A stretch of 34,689 bases of DNA, from IMG/VR virus record IMGVR_UViG_3300046777_000855, positions 1 to 34,689 of that record. One strand, written 5' to 3'. The position numbers and the translations under genes were made by a program. This document shows, one piece after another, positions 23,927 through 29,926 of this stretch; positions within the stretch are counted from its first letter, which is position 1, and the number at the start of each line of letters is the position of its first letter. Origin of the DNA: a virus. The notes below the pieces were generated by a model that made no database searches, was not told where the DNA came from, and saw only the letters and a program-made list of their open reading frames with translations.

Positions 23927-24408
23927 GGTGGTTTTATTTGTTGGCGGGGGTGTGCATTGCTGCGCTGTGGGTTTACCATTGCAACAACCCCGTTAAAGTC
24001 GTTGTAAGCGACGGAAAGGCAGAATATTATAAAAGATTAGCAGACAGCCTTGCGGAACGCACGGACAGCGTTATTTACGTCCGTGAAGTGAAGTATCGCA
24101 CGGTGGTGCATTACCGCGATAGCTGGCGGGTAGATACTGCGCTCGTTCACCATTACGATACTACCTGCCCCGAACTTGCCAAAGAGAATACCATGCTCTG
24201 GGAAATTGTGGCCGATGATAGTCTGATAATCGCAAACCAGGGTCAGGTGATACGGTGGCAGGATAGCGCGTTAGATTGGAAACAGAAAGAGGTGGCAAGC
24301 CTGTGGCGGGCGGTTGATGCGTTAGATGCACAAAAAAGAAAAGCCCAGCGTTTGCAGGGCCTTTCATTTATCGGAGGGTTTGGTTTGGGTGTGTTTTTAA
24401 GGCGTTGA
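23923..24408 (+). CDS. Inner-membrane spanin-like protein (Rz-like), 161 aa
   Basis: ATG 23923 (MRWFYLLAGVCIAALWVYHC) overlaps the holin stop (ATGA). An N-terminal membrane anchor is followed by a periplasmic, charged, helical region (EYYKRLADSLAERTDSVIYV..., NQGQVIRWQDSALDWKQKEV) and a glycine-rich hydrophobic end (LSFIGGFGLGVFLRR). The order holin then anchored coiled coil fits an i-spanin. I do not see an embedded lipoprotein (Rz1-like) frame, so a single-gene system or an unrelated fusion protein is possible. Confidence 0.6.
   Translation: MRWFYLLAGVCIAALWVYHCNNPVKVVVSDGKAEYYKRLADSLAERTDSVIYVREVKYRTVVHYRDSWRVDTALVHHYDTTCPELAKENTMLWEIVADDSLIIANQGQVIRWQDSALDWKQKEVASLWRAVDALDAQKRKAQRLQGLSFIGGFGLGVFLRR
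24343..24360. terminator. Hairpin terminator between convergent operons
   Basis: GCCC (24343-24346) pairs with GGGC (24357-24360) around a 10-nt loop. On the minus strand it is followed by TTTTCTTTTTTG, a good tail for the leftward operon ending at 24397; on the plus strand CTTTCATTT is weaker. It lies inside the coding end of the spanin-like gene. Confidence 0.55.
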
Positions 24409-24657
24409 AATGTAGTCGATACCTTTCTGTGTTATTTCGTAATCTCCTCGACAGCCACACGGGCAACCATCGACAAGGCCGCGCCCTATTAGTTTAGCCA
24501 TTTTCTTTATTACAAGTTTTTCGGGGGTGTTTGGCGGCATTGCAACGTCTATGGAGTTGTCATAACCGCTATACCACGTGCAGTTCCTTAAACCTGTTAT
24601 TTTCCTTGCGTAAAGAAAATGAAGTATTGGTTTGTCTGGAATGTCTTTTAACTGCAT
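24397..24657 (-). CDS. Conserved phage protein with winged-helix-like end, 86 aa
   Basis: ATG 24657 (MQLKDIPDKPILHFLYARKI) starts 4 bp after the upstream stop; a GTG at 24681 would give 94 aa with an overlap. The C-terminal half (EKLVIKKMAKLIGRGLVDGCPCGCRGDYEITQKGIDYI, split here) has the helix-then-beta-wing order of a winged helix, with a CPCGCRGD turn that may bind metal. It is the last gene of the leftward operon from 26049 and converges on the lysis genes. Confidence 0.7.
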   Translation of the reverse strand: MQLKDIPDKPILHFLYARKITGLRNCTWYSGYDNSIDVAMPPNTPEKLVIKKMAKLIGRGLVDGCPCGCRGDYEITQKGIDYISTP

Positions 24658-24661
24658 AGCA

Positions 24662-24994
24662 TTACGGAAGTAACCACTCACTTTTCAACTGATACACCGT
24701 ACACCTGCGACCTGCATCACCCATGTTCGTGCCGACTTCGTCAATGATTTCGGCTTTCACCATTTCGGGCAGTCGCTTTCTGATTGTTTCCGCTGACCAT
24801 TTGCCGCCCATACGCTGAACTTCGCGGGCTATTTGGTAATAGTTGCCGCAGTATCTTGACAGCCTCGCAATATCAGGAGACATATTAACCCATTTAATTA
24901 CTTTCATCCCCTGCATGGCAATGATGATCTGCTGCTGCATGACGGTCAGTTCAGGCTTGATTGATTCAAATGATTCGCGTGATGTGGTTTTCAT
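24662..24994 (-). CDS. Winged-helix-like DNA-binding protein, 110 aa
   Basis: ATG 24994 overlaps the stop of the gene before it (ATGA). The middle (YYQIAREVQRMGGKWSAETIRKRLPEMVKAEIIDEVG) has the helix-helix-recognition helix order of a winged helix and a basic face. It is a candidate regulator for the operators found at the promoter of its own operon (26055-26143), but nothing in the sequence proves binding. Confidence 0.65.
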   Translation of the reverse strand: MKTTSRESFESIKPELTVMQQQIIIAMQGMKVIKWVNMSPDIARLSRYCGNYYQIAREVQRMGGKWSAETIRKRLPEMVKAEIIDEVGTNMGDAGRRCTVYQLKSEWLLP

Positions 24995-25173
24995 ATCTTT
25001 TTCCTTTCTTTGTCTATTTTAATCCAAAACGTAAACCACAGAATGCGCATTGTGAAAACGCAAACGGTGATATAATTTGATGGGCCTTGTGGGCAGTCTG
25101 TTTCGAGTATAACACCAATCCCCTGAAACTTTTTTGAAAAAAACGCATTCCAGAAAACTTCAAAACGTTTCAT
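24991..25173 (-). CDS. Small aromatic, partly hydrophobic protein, 60 aa
   Basis: ATG 25173 overlaps the upstream TGA and its own stop overlaps the next ATG. The product (MKRFEVFWNAFFSKKFQGIG...) has a hydrophobic aromatic segment (ITVCVFTMRILWFTFWIKI) and a basic end (DKERKKI). Double coupling supports it as a gene. It may associate with the membrane. Confidence 0.65.
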   Translation of the reverse strand: MKRFEVFWNAFFSKKFQGIGVILETDCPQGPSNYITVCVFTMRILWFTFWIKIDKERKKI

Positions 25174-25568
25174 CCCTTTACCTCCAATTCTTCGCCGGTA
25201 AGCGCGAAAAACAAATTTTGCAGTTGGTGGACTGACTTCAATTCCATTGCGTATGGTAGTTTTTCAATCCACAACATAAGATGACCTTTTGTTTTGTCGC
25301 ATTCAATGTGTAGCACCCCCATTTCGTATCTGTCAAAATACGGATTTGAAATAAACCCAAACTTAACCAGCCATTCTTCGGTCAGGGGGATGGGTTGTAA
25401 ATGCTCAACCCATTCAGTTATTGGGTGGCCTCGCAGCAACATACCGCAAGTATTCATTTCAGGTTCCTTTGCCGAAACCTTGTCCTTGTATTCCCAATGG
25501 TCAATTTGGAACATTTTGCCGCCCCTATCAGCGACCCAATTACCAATTCTCAATTCGTTTGCTTTCAT
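25170..25568 (-). CDS. Conserved Bacteroidota phage protein of unknown function, 132 aa
   Basis: The start MKANELRIGNWVADRGGKMFQI is the hallmark opening of a very widespread Bacteroidota phage and prophage family. It has beta-rich segments (MGVLHIECDKTKGHLMLWI) and a C-terminal helix that typically reads 'H.LQNL.FALTGEEL'. The function is unknown to me. Both ends are ATGA-coupled to neighbours. Confidence 0.8.
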   Translation of the reverse strand: MKANELRIGNWVADRGGKMFQIDHWEYKDKVSAKEPEMNTCGMLLRGHPITEWVEHLQPIPLTEEWLVKFGFISNPYFDRYEMGVLHIECDKTKGHLMLWIEKLPYAMELKSVHQLQNLFFALTGEELEVKG

Positions 25569-25753
25569 CCCTTCACCTCCTTAAAATGCTGCTGAACGTA
25601 CTTGTCAGCCTTTAAAAAGATTGTCCAAACTGGCATTCCGATTTCTGATGCGTGGCGTTCTGCGAGGAACGCATGAAGGGCTTTCACCTCTTCGGGGGTC
25701 AGCCTCATGTCGGGGGTCGGGTTAATGTCGGGGGTCGGGTTAATGTTAGTCAT
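25565..25753 (-). CDS. Small protein with INPTPD repeat, 62 aa
   Basis: ATG 25753 overlaps the upstream TGA, better than the in-frame ATG 25771 inside the previous gene. The N-terminus holds two copies of INPTPD from an 18-bp tandem DNA repeat (25707-25742). The rest is helical (LTPEEVKALHAFLAERHA, FLKADKYVQQHFKEVKG). No family is recognised. Confidence 0.6.
   Translation of the reverse strand: MTNINPTPDINPTPDMRLTPEEVKALHAFLAERHASEIGMPVWTIFLKADKYVQQHFKEVKG
25707..25742. repeat. 18-bp tandem repeat, two copies
   Basis: The unit ATGTCGGGGGTCGGGTTA occurs at 25707-25724 and 25725-25742 without mismatch. It lengthens the N-terminus of the small gene at 25565-25753 in frame (INPTPD x2), so copy number could vary without breaking the gene. 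Confidence 0.75.
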
Positions 25754-26049
25754 GCGTTTTCGTATAACCATTTAAGGGCTTCTTTCAGAGTGTTGAAAGC
25801 ATGATATTCATGCGGTTTAGGCGTATTTTGTGTAAAGTGCCTCACTAATCCACTCTTAGACATCCTGTCATTTCCGCTATACGCATTAAGATTTTTATCT
25901 TTCAAAATAACAGCGTGATGATATTCTGAATCGTAATTAATCGGAAGAATCATTAGCAAATTGCCCTGATCGTCTTTTCCGACAACGTACATGTTACCAA
26001 TGCGATTTACGTCAATGGTGTCTTTTGTGTTTTCTACTATTACTTTCAT
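25750..26049 (-). CDS. Hypothetical protein, first gene of leftward operon, 99 aa
   Basis: I chose ATG 26049 (MKVIVENTKDTIDVNRIGNM) because the promoter -7 box at 26055-26062 rules out the longer start. The first half is beta-rich (YVVGKDDQGNLLMILPI) and the end helical (HAFNTLKEALKWLYENA). With the -7 box ending 5 nt from the start codon the mRNA is probably leaderless. No function is assigned. Confidence 0.7.
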   Translation of the reverse strand: MKVIVENTKDTIDVNRIGNMYVVGKDDQGNLLMILPINYDSEYHHAVILKDKNLNAYSGNDRMSKSGLVRHFTQNTPKPHEYHAFNTLKEALKWLYENA

Positions 26050-26054
26050 GCCTA

Positions 26055-26085
26055 CGAATTTAGTGCAACAAATTACACCGCGCAA
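26055..26085 (-). promoter_or_regulatory. Leftward promoter PL2 with spacer palindrome
   Basis: Read on the minus strand: TTG (26085-26083), 20 bp, TAAATTCG (26062-26055; one mismatch to TAnnTTTG). The spacer palindrome TGYAA-N4-TTRCA lies at 26064-26077. The layout matches PL1 and PL3. Confidence 0.65.
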
Positions 26086-26093
26086 GAAAAAAG

Positions 26094-26143
26094 TTTACGG
26101 ATTTCTGCAAATGCTATTGTAACTATTTGCGCTATTCCGTAAA
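26094..26143. promoter_or_regulatory. Operator pair O1/O2, site 2
   Basis: O1 (26094-26111) is TTTACG-GATTTC-TGCAAA; O2 (26126-26143) is TTTGCG-CTATTC-CGTAAA, that is, the same operator in inverted orientation. Starts are 32 bp apart. O1 begins 8 bp beyond the TTG of PL2, as at the other two sites. O2 overlaps the -7 element of the rightward promoter at 26117-26146. Confidence 0.7.
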
Positions 26144-26146
26144 TTG
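26117..26146 (+). promoter_or_regulatory. Rightward promoter PR2
   Basis: TTG (26117-26119), 20 bp, TAAATTG (26140-26146), a weaker match to TAnnTTTG. ATG 26152 follows 5 nt later. O2 covers part of the spacer and -7 element, so a bound protein would block this promoter, which feeds the endolysin cluster. Confidence 0.45.
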
Positions 26147-26151
26147 CAGCC

Positions 26152-26382
26152 ATGTACCGCGTTATCATTCAGAAAGACAAGGCCGACCATTACCTAACCA
26201 CCGAACTTTTAATCGTGCCGCTGGCCGACTGCCTGCCGCATGGGGATGAAGTAGCACCCCACGAAGCAAAGGAATTTCGCACTATTGAGGGCGCAACGTC
26301 TGCTTACTACGGTGTTAACTGCGGCCTGCCTGGCTTTGTGTTTGACGTGGAAACAAAGGTGAAATACCATATACCGACATGA
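26152..26382 (+). CDS. Hypothetical protein, 76 aa
   Basis: ATG 26152 (MYRVIIQKDKADHYLTTELL) lies just after the promoter element. It has an alpha/beta pattern (LIVPLADCLPHGDEV, LPGFVFDVETKVKYHIPT). It is the first gene of the rightward cluster ending with the endolysin. The stop overlaps the next ATG (ATGA). Confidence 0.65.
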   Translation: MYRVIIQKDKADHYLTTELLIVPLADCLPHGDEVAPHEAKEFRTIEGATSAYYGVNCGLPGFVFDVETKVKYHIPT

Positions 26383-26561
26383 ACACCATTTATCATTATA
26401 TTGGGCTGATTGTCTTTTGGCTTTGCGCTTTTATCGGATTTATGGAAGTTTTAATGTTTCTGATTGACGCGTTAAAAACAAAATGTGAGTTTATTCGTGT
26501 GTTTACAGAGTACATTTTTAACAGGACATCATTTAAGAAATATATCAATGGCAGACATTAA
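26379..26561 (+). CDS. Small membrane protein, 60 aa
   Basis: ATG 26379 overlaps the upstream TGA. A long hydrophobic segment (YIGLIVFWLCAFIGFMEVLM) is followed by a basic, aromatic cytoplasmic-type tail (NRTSFKKYINGRH). A one- or two-pass membrane protein; next to the endolysin it might modulate lysis, but this rests on position only. Confidence 0.6.
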   Translation: MNTIYHYIGLIVFWLCAFIGFMEVLMFLIDALKTKCEFIRVFTEYIFNRTSFKKYINGRH

Positions 26562-26757
26562 CGTAATAGTTGGCGTAAAGCCTACGGGAAATTTGGTTAA
26601 AATCGTGGACATTGTCGAAGACGGTGATTTGCACGGTGCTTTAGAATTAGCAACAATGATTCCGGTTGCTGAGATTTATGTGAATTATAAATTAAACAGC
26701 CTGCTTTATTTGGAGCATGGTGAAGATGGATTGCAAGCAAAAGTTGAAAAGGTATGA
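26548..26757 (+). CDS. Hypothetical protein, 69 aa
   Basis: ATG 26548 (MADINVIVGVKPTGNLVKIV) gives a 14-bp overlap with the previous gene; ATG 26485 would overlap far more. The product is acidic and alpha/beta (DIVEDGDLHGALELATMI). No family is recognised. It is ATGA-coupled to the next gene. Confidence 0.6.
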   Translation: MADINVIVGVKPTGNLVKIVDIVEDGDLHGALELATMIPVAEIYVNYKLNSLLYLEHGEDGLQAKVEKV

Positions 26758-26915
26758 AGCGCAAAATTGAGCCGATAGTTTTGAAGGTGAGTGCCGAAGG
26801 TGAAAAGAAACTTTTGGCAGAACAAAGGCGAAGGGCTAATTTTATTGCTGCGTTTAGGCGGGGCGATAAAGATGCAGCAGCAAAGTTTGGGTTTAAATTG
26901 GTAACACCTATATGA
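26754..26915 (+). CDS. Small basic protein, 53 aa
   Basis: ATG 26754 overlaps the upstream TGA, and the TGA at 26913-26915 overlaps the endolysin ATG. The product is Lys/Arg-rich and helical (MKRKIEPIVLKVSAEGEKKL, LAEQRRRANFIAAFRRGDKD, AAAKFGFKLV). Coupling on both sides makes translation likely. The function is unknown; its charge would allow nucleic-acid binding. Confidence 0.65.
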   Translation: MKRKIEPIVLKVSAEGEKKLLAEQRRRANFIAAFRRGDKDAAAKFGFKLVTPI

Positions 26916-27538
26916 TAAAGCTTCAACAACTACTTAACGCAAAGAATAACGCAGGGCTGACCCCCGACGGCATCATTGGGGCTAAGTCTTTGGCCGCGCT
27001 GCATAATTACGTTTCTGCCGAAATAAAAAAAAGGAATTGGGTAATGCCCACGGACGGCCTTGTATGGATCAGGACGGATGACAGGCTAACAGATACCTTT
27101 GATGACTTCGTAGCCGTCTATCAGGGCGGGGTGTGCGTTGCCGCTGCGCCTTGCAGCACCACAGCAGGGGATTACTACATTTACAACCCTATTACTTACG
27201 GTGGCATCACAGGCACGGCAGTAGCGCAGGAACAGCAGGTGTTGCAATGTCACCGCTTCGTAACGGGTGCAAACTGGGCAAACCTTTGGTTAAAAGCTCC
27301 ATACTTCCAACAGGTGCGGGATATGCTCATTTTCAGGGATGGCAATAAGGACAGGCAACTTGACACGAAGATTACGCAAAAAGGAATGTTCGGTATCAAC
27401 CTACATCGGGGATGGGCTGGCAACAGGATTTACAACGCTTCGGCAGGGTGCATGGTTGTGCCCGATGCTTATTGGTTTGAGATTCAAAAGCGGTTCAGGT
27501 TGGGGCAACTGATAGATTTTACGTTGTTTGTGGCATAA
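26912..27538 (+). CDS. Endolysin-like protein: peptidoglycan-binding plus L,D-transpeptidase-like domain, 208 aa
   Basis: The N-terminal ~35 residues (IKLQQLLNAKNNAGLTPDGIIGAKSLAAL) form a peptidoglycan-binding repeat of the 'LQ..LN...g..G..PDG..G..T..A' type. The C-terminal part (MFGINLHRGWAG..., NASAGCMVVPDAYW at ~165-190) has the His ... S-x-G-C arrangement of YkuD-type L,D-transpeptidases, likely used here as a wall hydrolase. No signal peptide is visible, so release would depend on the holin. It is separated from holin and spanin by an opposite-strand operon and has its own operator-controlled promoter. Confidence 0.75.
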   Translation: MIKLQQLLNAKNNAGLTPDGIIGAKSLAALHNYVSAEIKKRNWVMPTDGLVWIRTDDRLTDTFDDFVAVYQGGVCVAAAPCSTTAGDYYIYNPITYGGITGTAVAQEQQVLQCHRFVTGANWANLWLKAPYFQQVRDMLIFRDGNKDRQLDTKITQKGMFGINLHRGWAGNRIYNASAGCMVVPDAYWFEIQKRFRLGQLIDFTLFVA

Positions 27539-27543
27539 GAAAA

Positions 27544-27563
27544 GCCCCCGATTTCTCAGGGGC
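27544..27563 (-). terminator. Terminator for the leftward operon ending near 27593
   Basis: GCCCC (27544-27548) pairs with GGGGC (27559-27563) around a 10-nt loop. On the minus strand it is followed by TTTTCTTATG, giving the T-rich tail. It also lies 6 bp after the endolysin stop and could act weakly rightward. Confidence 0.65.
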
Positions 27564-27588
27564 TAAACCACAACAACAATGAAAACAG

Positions 27589-27605
27589 ACCCTCAGCGGG
27601 TTTTT
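27589..27605 (+). terminator. Weak rightward terminator after the endolysin gene
   Basis: ACCC (27589-27592) pairs with GGGT (27598-27601) around a 5-nt loop, followed by TTTTT (to 27605). The stem is only 4 bp, so the call is tentative. Confidence 0.35.
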
Positions 27606-27679
27606 ACTTTATCCGCTATGTAGTCAATTACTGCCAGCACAGCGGGGGATAATATCAGCAGGGTTTCTAAAATGGGCAT
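27593..27679 (-). CDS. Possible 28-residue membrane peptide
   Basis: ATG 27679 overlaps the end of the ribbon-helix-helix gene by 13 bp; TGA is at 27595-27593. The product is a single hydrophobic helix with a basic end (MPILETLLILSPAVLAVIDY, then IADKVKTR). Short size limits confidence. A stable single-pass peptide is plausible and the frame lies within the leftward transcript. Confidence 0.35.
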   Translation of the reverse strand: MPILETLLILSPAVLAVIDYIADKVKTR

Positions 27680-27846
27680 GATGATTTTTCTTTAACCTGC
27701 AATTTAGGGTAATCACGCTGTATCTTTTCTGCAATGGCCTCACGCACAAAGTCACCGACACGTATATTTCTCTGCCGCAATTTGTCAAGTGTGGCGGCCT
27801 GAGTTATCGTAATCTTAACTTGAAGTAGTTCTGTATATTTAAGCAT
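27667..27846 (-). CDS. Ribbon-helix-helix-like DNA-binding protein, 59 aa
   Basis: ATG 27846 to TAG 27669-27667. The sequence has an N-terminal strand with alternating residues (LLQVKITITQAATLDKLRQR) followed by two helices (NIRVGDFVREAIAEKIQRD), the order found in Arc/CopG-type ribbon-helix-helix dimers; the 'R.IRVGDFVREAI..KI' part is close to that family. It is a good candidate for the protein that binds one of the repeated palindromes. A long inverted repeat (27864-27995) lies directly upstream and may be its own operator. Confidence 0.75.
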   Translation of the reverse strand: MLKYTELLQVKITITQAATLDKLRQRNIRVGDFVREAIAEKIQRDYPKLQVKEKSSCPF

Positions 27847-27863
27847 TTTGTAATACTTTTATA

Positions 27864-27995
27864 GCGTGTAGCCATAAGTTAGGCAACATTTATCCGAAGA
27901 TAAGTTTCCTTTCATATTGTTCTTCCGTAAGCACATTATATACACCCCATCTTGTTTTAGTGATATATAAACGTTGCCTAACATCAGATACACGC
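27864..27995. repeat. Long imperfect inverted repeat upstream of the ribbon-helix-helix gene
   Basis: Left arm 27864-27893 and right arm 27967-27995. Paired blocks: GCGTGTA with TACACGC (7 bp), GTTAGGCAAC (27878-27887) with GTTGCCTAAC (27973-27982; 10 bp, perfect), and ATTTAT with the ATAAAC side (6 bp with one G-U), giving about 23 paired bases around a ~73-nt loop. It spans the 3' part of the small gene at 27890-28048. It could be an RNA hairpin in the leftward transcript or a pair of operators. Confidence 0.6.
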
Positions 27996-28048
27996 AATTT
28001 TTCTTCTGCTGCACCTGAAACTTTTGTCTTTAATTTAGTCTTTTTCAT
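27890..28048 (-). CDS. Small basic protein, 52 aa
   Basis: ATG 28048 (MKKTKLKTKVSGAAEEKLRV); an in-frame ATG at 28102, overlapping the previous gene, would give 70 aa. The product is basic at the start and alpha/beta later (RLYITKTRWGVYNVLTEEQ). The DNA of its second half lies in the loop and one arm of the long inverted repeat. No family is recognised. Confidence 0.5.
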   Translation of the reverse strand: MKKTKLKTKVSGAAEEKLRVSDVRQRLYITKTRWGVYNVLTEEQYERKLIFG

Positions 28049-28091
28049 TTCTATAAAATTTAGTGTTAAAACTACGTGTATCTGTGAACCG

Positions 28092-28385
28092 TTACATGCC
28101 ATTTAAAGACAACCACGCCTTTAAGCATTTTTGACAAGTATTCGACCTTCTATCTGTTATCGGGTAAAGGTGCTTCATGTTTTCGGGGTAACCGTTTTCG
28201 TCTATGATATATTCAGATGCTTCCATCCAAAATGATTTAACCCCGCAAAGCACCTTTCTATCGTCTGTGATAATGTGTAGTTTTGTGTTTTGACCATGTT
28301 TCATACCACCGAAAGGATAATAAACGGCAGGTAACACATTATTTGCGTCAGTGGGGGCTACGTGCTTTTTTGAATCTTGGGGCAT
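28092..28385 (-). CDS. Hypothetical protein with Cys-x-x-Cys end, 97 aa
   Basis: ATG 28385 (MPQDSKKHVAPTDANNVLPA). It contains KVLCGVKSFWME and a C-terminal TCQKCLKAW, so four Cys/His ligands for a zinc site are possible. The pattern 'lCG.....' plus late 'C..C' with 'W' resembles small phage zinc-ribbon proteins. It follows a 70-bp gap after the gene upstream. Confidence 0.6.
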   Translation of the reverse strand: MPQDSKKHVAPTDANNVLPAVYYPFGGMKHGQNTKLHIITDDRKVLCGVKSFWMEASEYIIDENGYPENMKHLYPITDRRSNTCQKCLKAWLSLNGM

Positions 28386-28455
28386 ATTTTGAATTTTAGT
28401 TTGTTAATTGAACTGTGGTGGTGTAACGCCCCACCGAACGCAAATAATCGGAACG

Positions 28456-28632
28456 TTACCCGTTCAACTTCATTTTAAAGTTACTCTGCGCCTGTTCATG
28501 CCATGCTTTCACAGCCTCGTTAAAGCCTTCTACCGGCATATCCCGTGGGGGTATGTACCGCGCGGCCTCTTCCATTTCGCTGCAACGTACCGGCAGCAGT
28601 TTGGCGACAAGTTTAGTTAGTAGTTGTTTCAT
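28456..28632 (-). CDS. Hypothetical protein, 58 aa
   Basis: ATG 28632 overlaps the upstream TGA (ATGA); TAA is at 28458-28456. The product (MKQLLTKLVAKLLPVRCSEM..., VEGFNEAVKAWHEQAQSNF) is helical with an amphipathic basic start. The opposite strand holds a 70-codon open frame, but the ATGA coupling favours this strand. Confidence 0.65.
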   Translation of the reverse strand: MKQLLTKLVAKLLPVRCSEMEEAARYIPPRDMPVEGFNEAVKAWHEQAQSNFKMKLNG

Positions 28633-28904
28633 TTCCTAAAAAACCCTTCCTGAATTCTTAGTTGATCTTCCTTAATCCACAGGTCAATCTTGCGCTCCAA
28701 CTTAGCTGCGCGTTCTGATATTGCGCCCGTGAACATTTTCTTTACCCTGTTGGCAGACCTGCTGCAAAATTCAGCGGTGATGCCGTCTCCGTCGTATGCC
28801 TTTTCCATGTCGTCAAGATATTCGGTTGCCTGCTGTTCGTCTGCGGGGTTGAACTCCTGAATGTATCGCGCCCAATCGTATGGGGTCATGTGTAGCTTGT
28901 TCAT
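28629..28904 (-). CDS. Hypothetical helical protein, 91 aa
   Basis: ATG 28904 (MNKLHMTPYDWARYIQEFNP) is coupled to the upstream stop (ATGA); longer starts would run into the previous gene. It has charged helices (ADEQQATEYLDDMEKAYDGD, ISERAAKLERKIDLWIKEDQ). No family is recognised; it lies in the recombination cluster behind the erf-like gene. Confidence 0.65.
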   Translation of the reverse strand: MNKLHMTPYDWARYIQEFNPADEQQATEYLDDMEKAYDGDGITAEFCSRSANRVKKMFTGAISERAAKLERKIDLWIKEDQLRIQEGFFRK

Positions 28905-29149
28905 AGTGATTGCAGTTTTCTTTGTGCGGTTTCTAAATTTTTGTATGTCCACGCCCACGCGCCAAATGCTTCATTGCCGGGGAAAGATACACACTCGAAA
29001 TATGTGTTTATTCTCCTTTCAAAAACTTCATAGGCAATTATTTCACCTTCATATGATTGTGAGTAAATATACCCTTTGTCTGTGGCTTCTATTTGCGTGT
29101 AATCAAAACCATTCTTTTTTATGTGTTTTGACAATTCTTTAATTTTCAT
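28901..29149 (-). CDS. Hypothetical protein, 82 aa
   Basis: ATG 29149 overlaps the stop of the erf-like gene (ATGA). It is alpha/beta (MKIKELSKHIKKNGFDYTQI, GEIIAYEVFERRINTYFECV) and ends in a helix (NLETAQRKLQSL). No domain is recognised. Confidence 0.65.
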   Translation of the reverse strand: MKIKELSKHIKKNGFDYTQIEATDKGYIYSQSYEGEIIAYEVFERRINTYFECVSFPGNEAFGAWAWTYKNLETAQRKLQSL

Positions 29150-29679
29150 GCTGTCAAGGCCTCCTGCACCTTCTTAGATACTTTGTACTTCTTTTGAACG
29201 TCTGCCATGCTGCCGCCACCCTTGACGAACTCACGCGCCTTTGTGAACGCTTCCGTGCCTTCGTTAAGCCACGGCTTATCATCTGTCTGTGGTGCGGGTG
29301 CGCTGGCCTTGTTGCCGTCGTCGTCTTCGTCAATGTTCAGGCCGAGGATAGCACCGAGGGCGTACCGCCTTGCGTACGTAATTGCGCTACCTACCGCCTG
29401 CGGGTCTGACTTAACGGGGTGCATTGCGTAGCTTGCTTCCATCCATTCCCCGCTTTCAGGGTGCATCAGAATTGTGGTCAGGCTATCACCATCGGGGAAC
29501 TGAGCAAATGAAAGTTTAGCCTGTTTCAGCGGCTCTGCAATGGCTTCCAATATTTCAGGCAGTGGCGCGTACTTTGATTTAAAGAATGGGTTGTCGGCTG
29601 ACTTAGCCACCTTTCCGCAATGAATGTGAAACGTAGCGATAGCCGCTGCAATATTCTTTATGCTGTCTGACTTGTTCAT
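29146..29679 (-). CDS. erf: Erf-family single-strand annealing protein, 177 aa
   Basis: The motif run ADNPFFKSKYAPLPEILEAI, LSFAQFPDGDSLTTILMHPESGEWMEASY (split here), and DPQAVGSAITYARRYALGAI followed by LGLNIDEDDDGN is the Erf signature. Erf proteins anneal complementary single strands and in P22 circularise the injected genome. After residue ~125 comes a Pro/Ala/Asp linker and a helical C-terminus (SMADVQKKYKVSKKVQEALT). At 177 aa it is slightly shorter than P22 Erf. A VRR-NUC nuclease gene lies upstream. Confidence 0.9.
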   Translation of the reverse strand: MNKSDSIKNIAAAIATFHIHCGKVAKSADNPFFKSKYAPLPEILEAIAEPLKQAKLSFAQFPDGDSLTTILMHPESGEWMEASYAMHPVKSDPQAVGSAITYARRYALGAILGLNIDEDDDGNKASAPAPQTDDKPWLNEGTEAFTKAREFVKGGGSMADVQKKYKVSKKVQEALTA

Positions 29680-29867
29680 TTTACAGCCTCCTGTAATACT
29701 TCAATTAATGCGTGAACCTGTGCGGGTGTAAGGTCAATGTCATGGATTGAAGATTCATTATCTTCACGAATTTGAAGGCTCAAATGTGACCAACCTTCTT
29801 TAAACTCTGTTTTGAACTCAGCACCTTCCCAAGTTTGTTTTACTTCTTTTGTCATTATGATTTCCAT
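29676..29867 (-). CDS. Hypothetical protein, 63 aa
   Basis: ATG 29867 (MEIIMTKEVKQTWEG), with ATG 29855 as alternative; the promoter -7 box at 29888-29895 excludes the longer frame. The product is acidic and ends in a helix (DLTPAQVHALIEVLQEAVK). It is the first gene after promoter PL3 and is ATGA-coupled to erf. The 5' leader is A/C-rich (ACAACAACAG), like that at PL1. Confidence 0.65.
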   Translation of the reverse strand: MEIIMTKEVKQTWEGAEFKTEFKEGWSHLSLQIREDNESSIHDIDLTPAQVHALIEVLQEAVK

Positions 29868-29887
29868 ATCTGTTGTTGTTTGTTTCA

Positions 29888-29918
29888 CAAATATAGTGTA
29901 ATAAATTGCACCGAGCAA
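29888..29918 (-). promoter_or_regulatory. Leftward promoter PL3 with spacer palindrome
   Basis: Minus strand: TTG (29918-29916), 20 bp, TATATTTG (29895-29888), a perfect -7 box. The spacer palindrome TGYAA-N4-TTRCA is at 29897-29910. It drives erf and the small genes down to 27593. Confidence 0.75.
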
Positions 29919-29926
29919 GATATATT

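Noticed and set aside
27578-27622. Plus-strand 14-codon frame after the endolysin (MKTDPQRVFTLSAM)
   Set aside because: Too short to support, and it lies over a terminator-like region between convergent operons.
28408-28620. Plus-strand 70-codon frame
   Set aside because: The minus-strand 58-aa gene (28456-28632) is ATGA-coupled to its operon; the plus frame has no promoter and lies in a leftward region.
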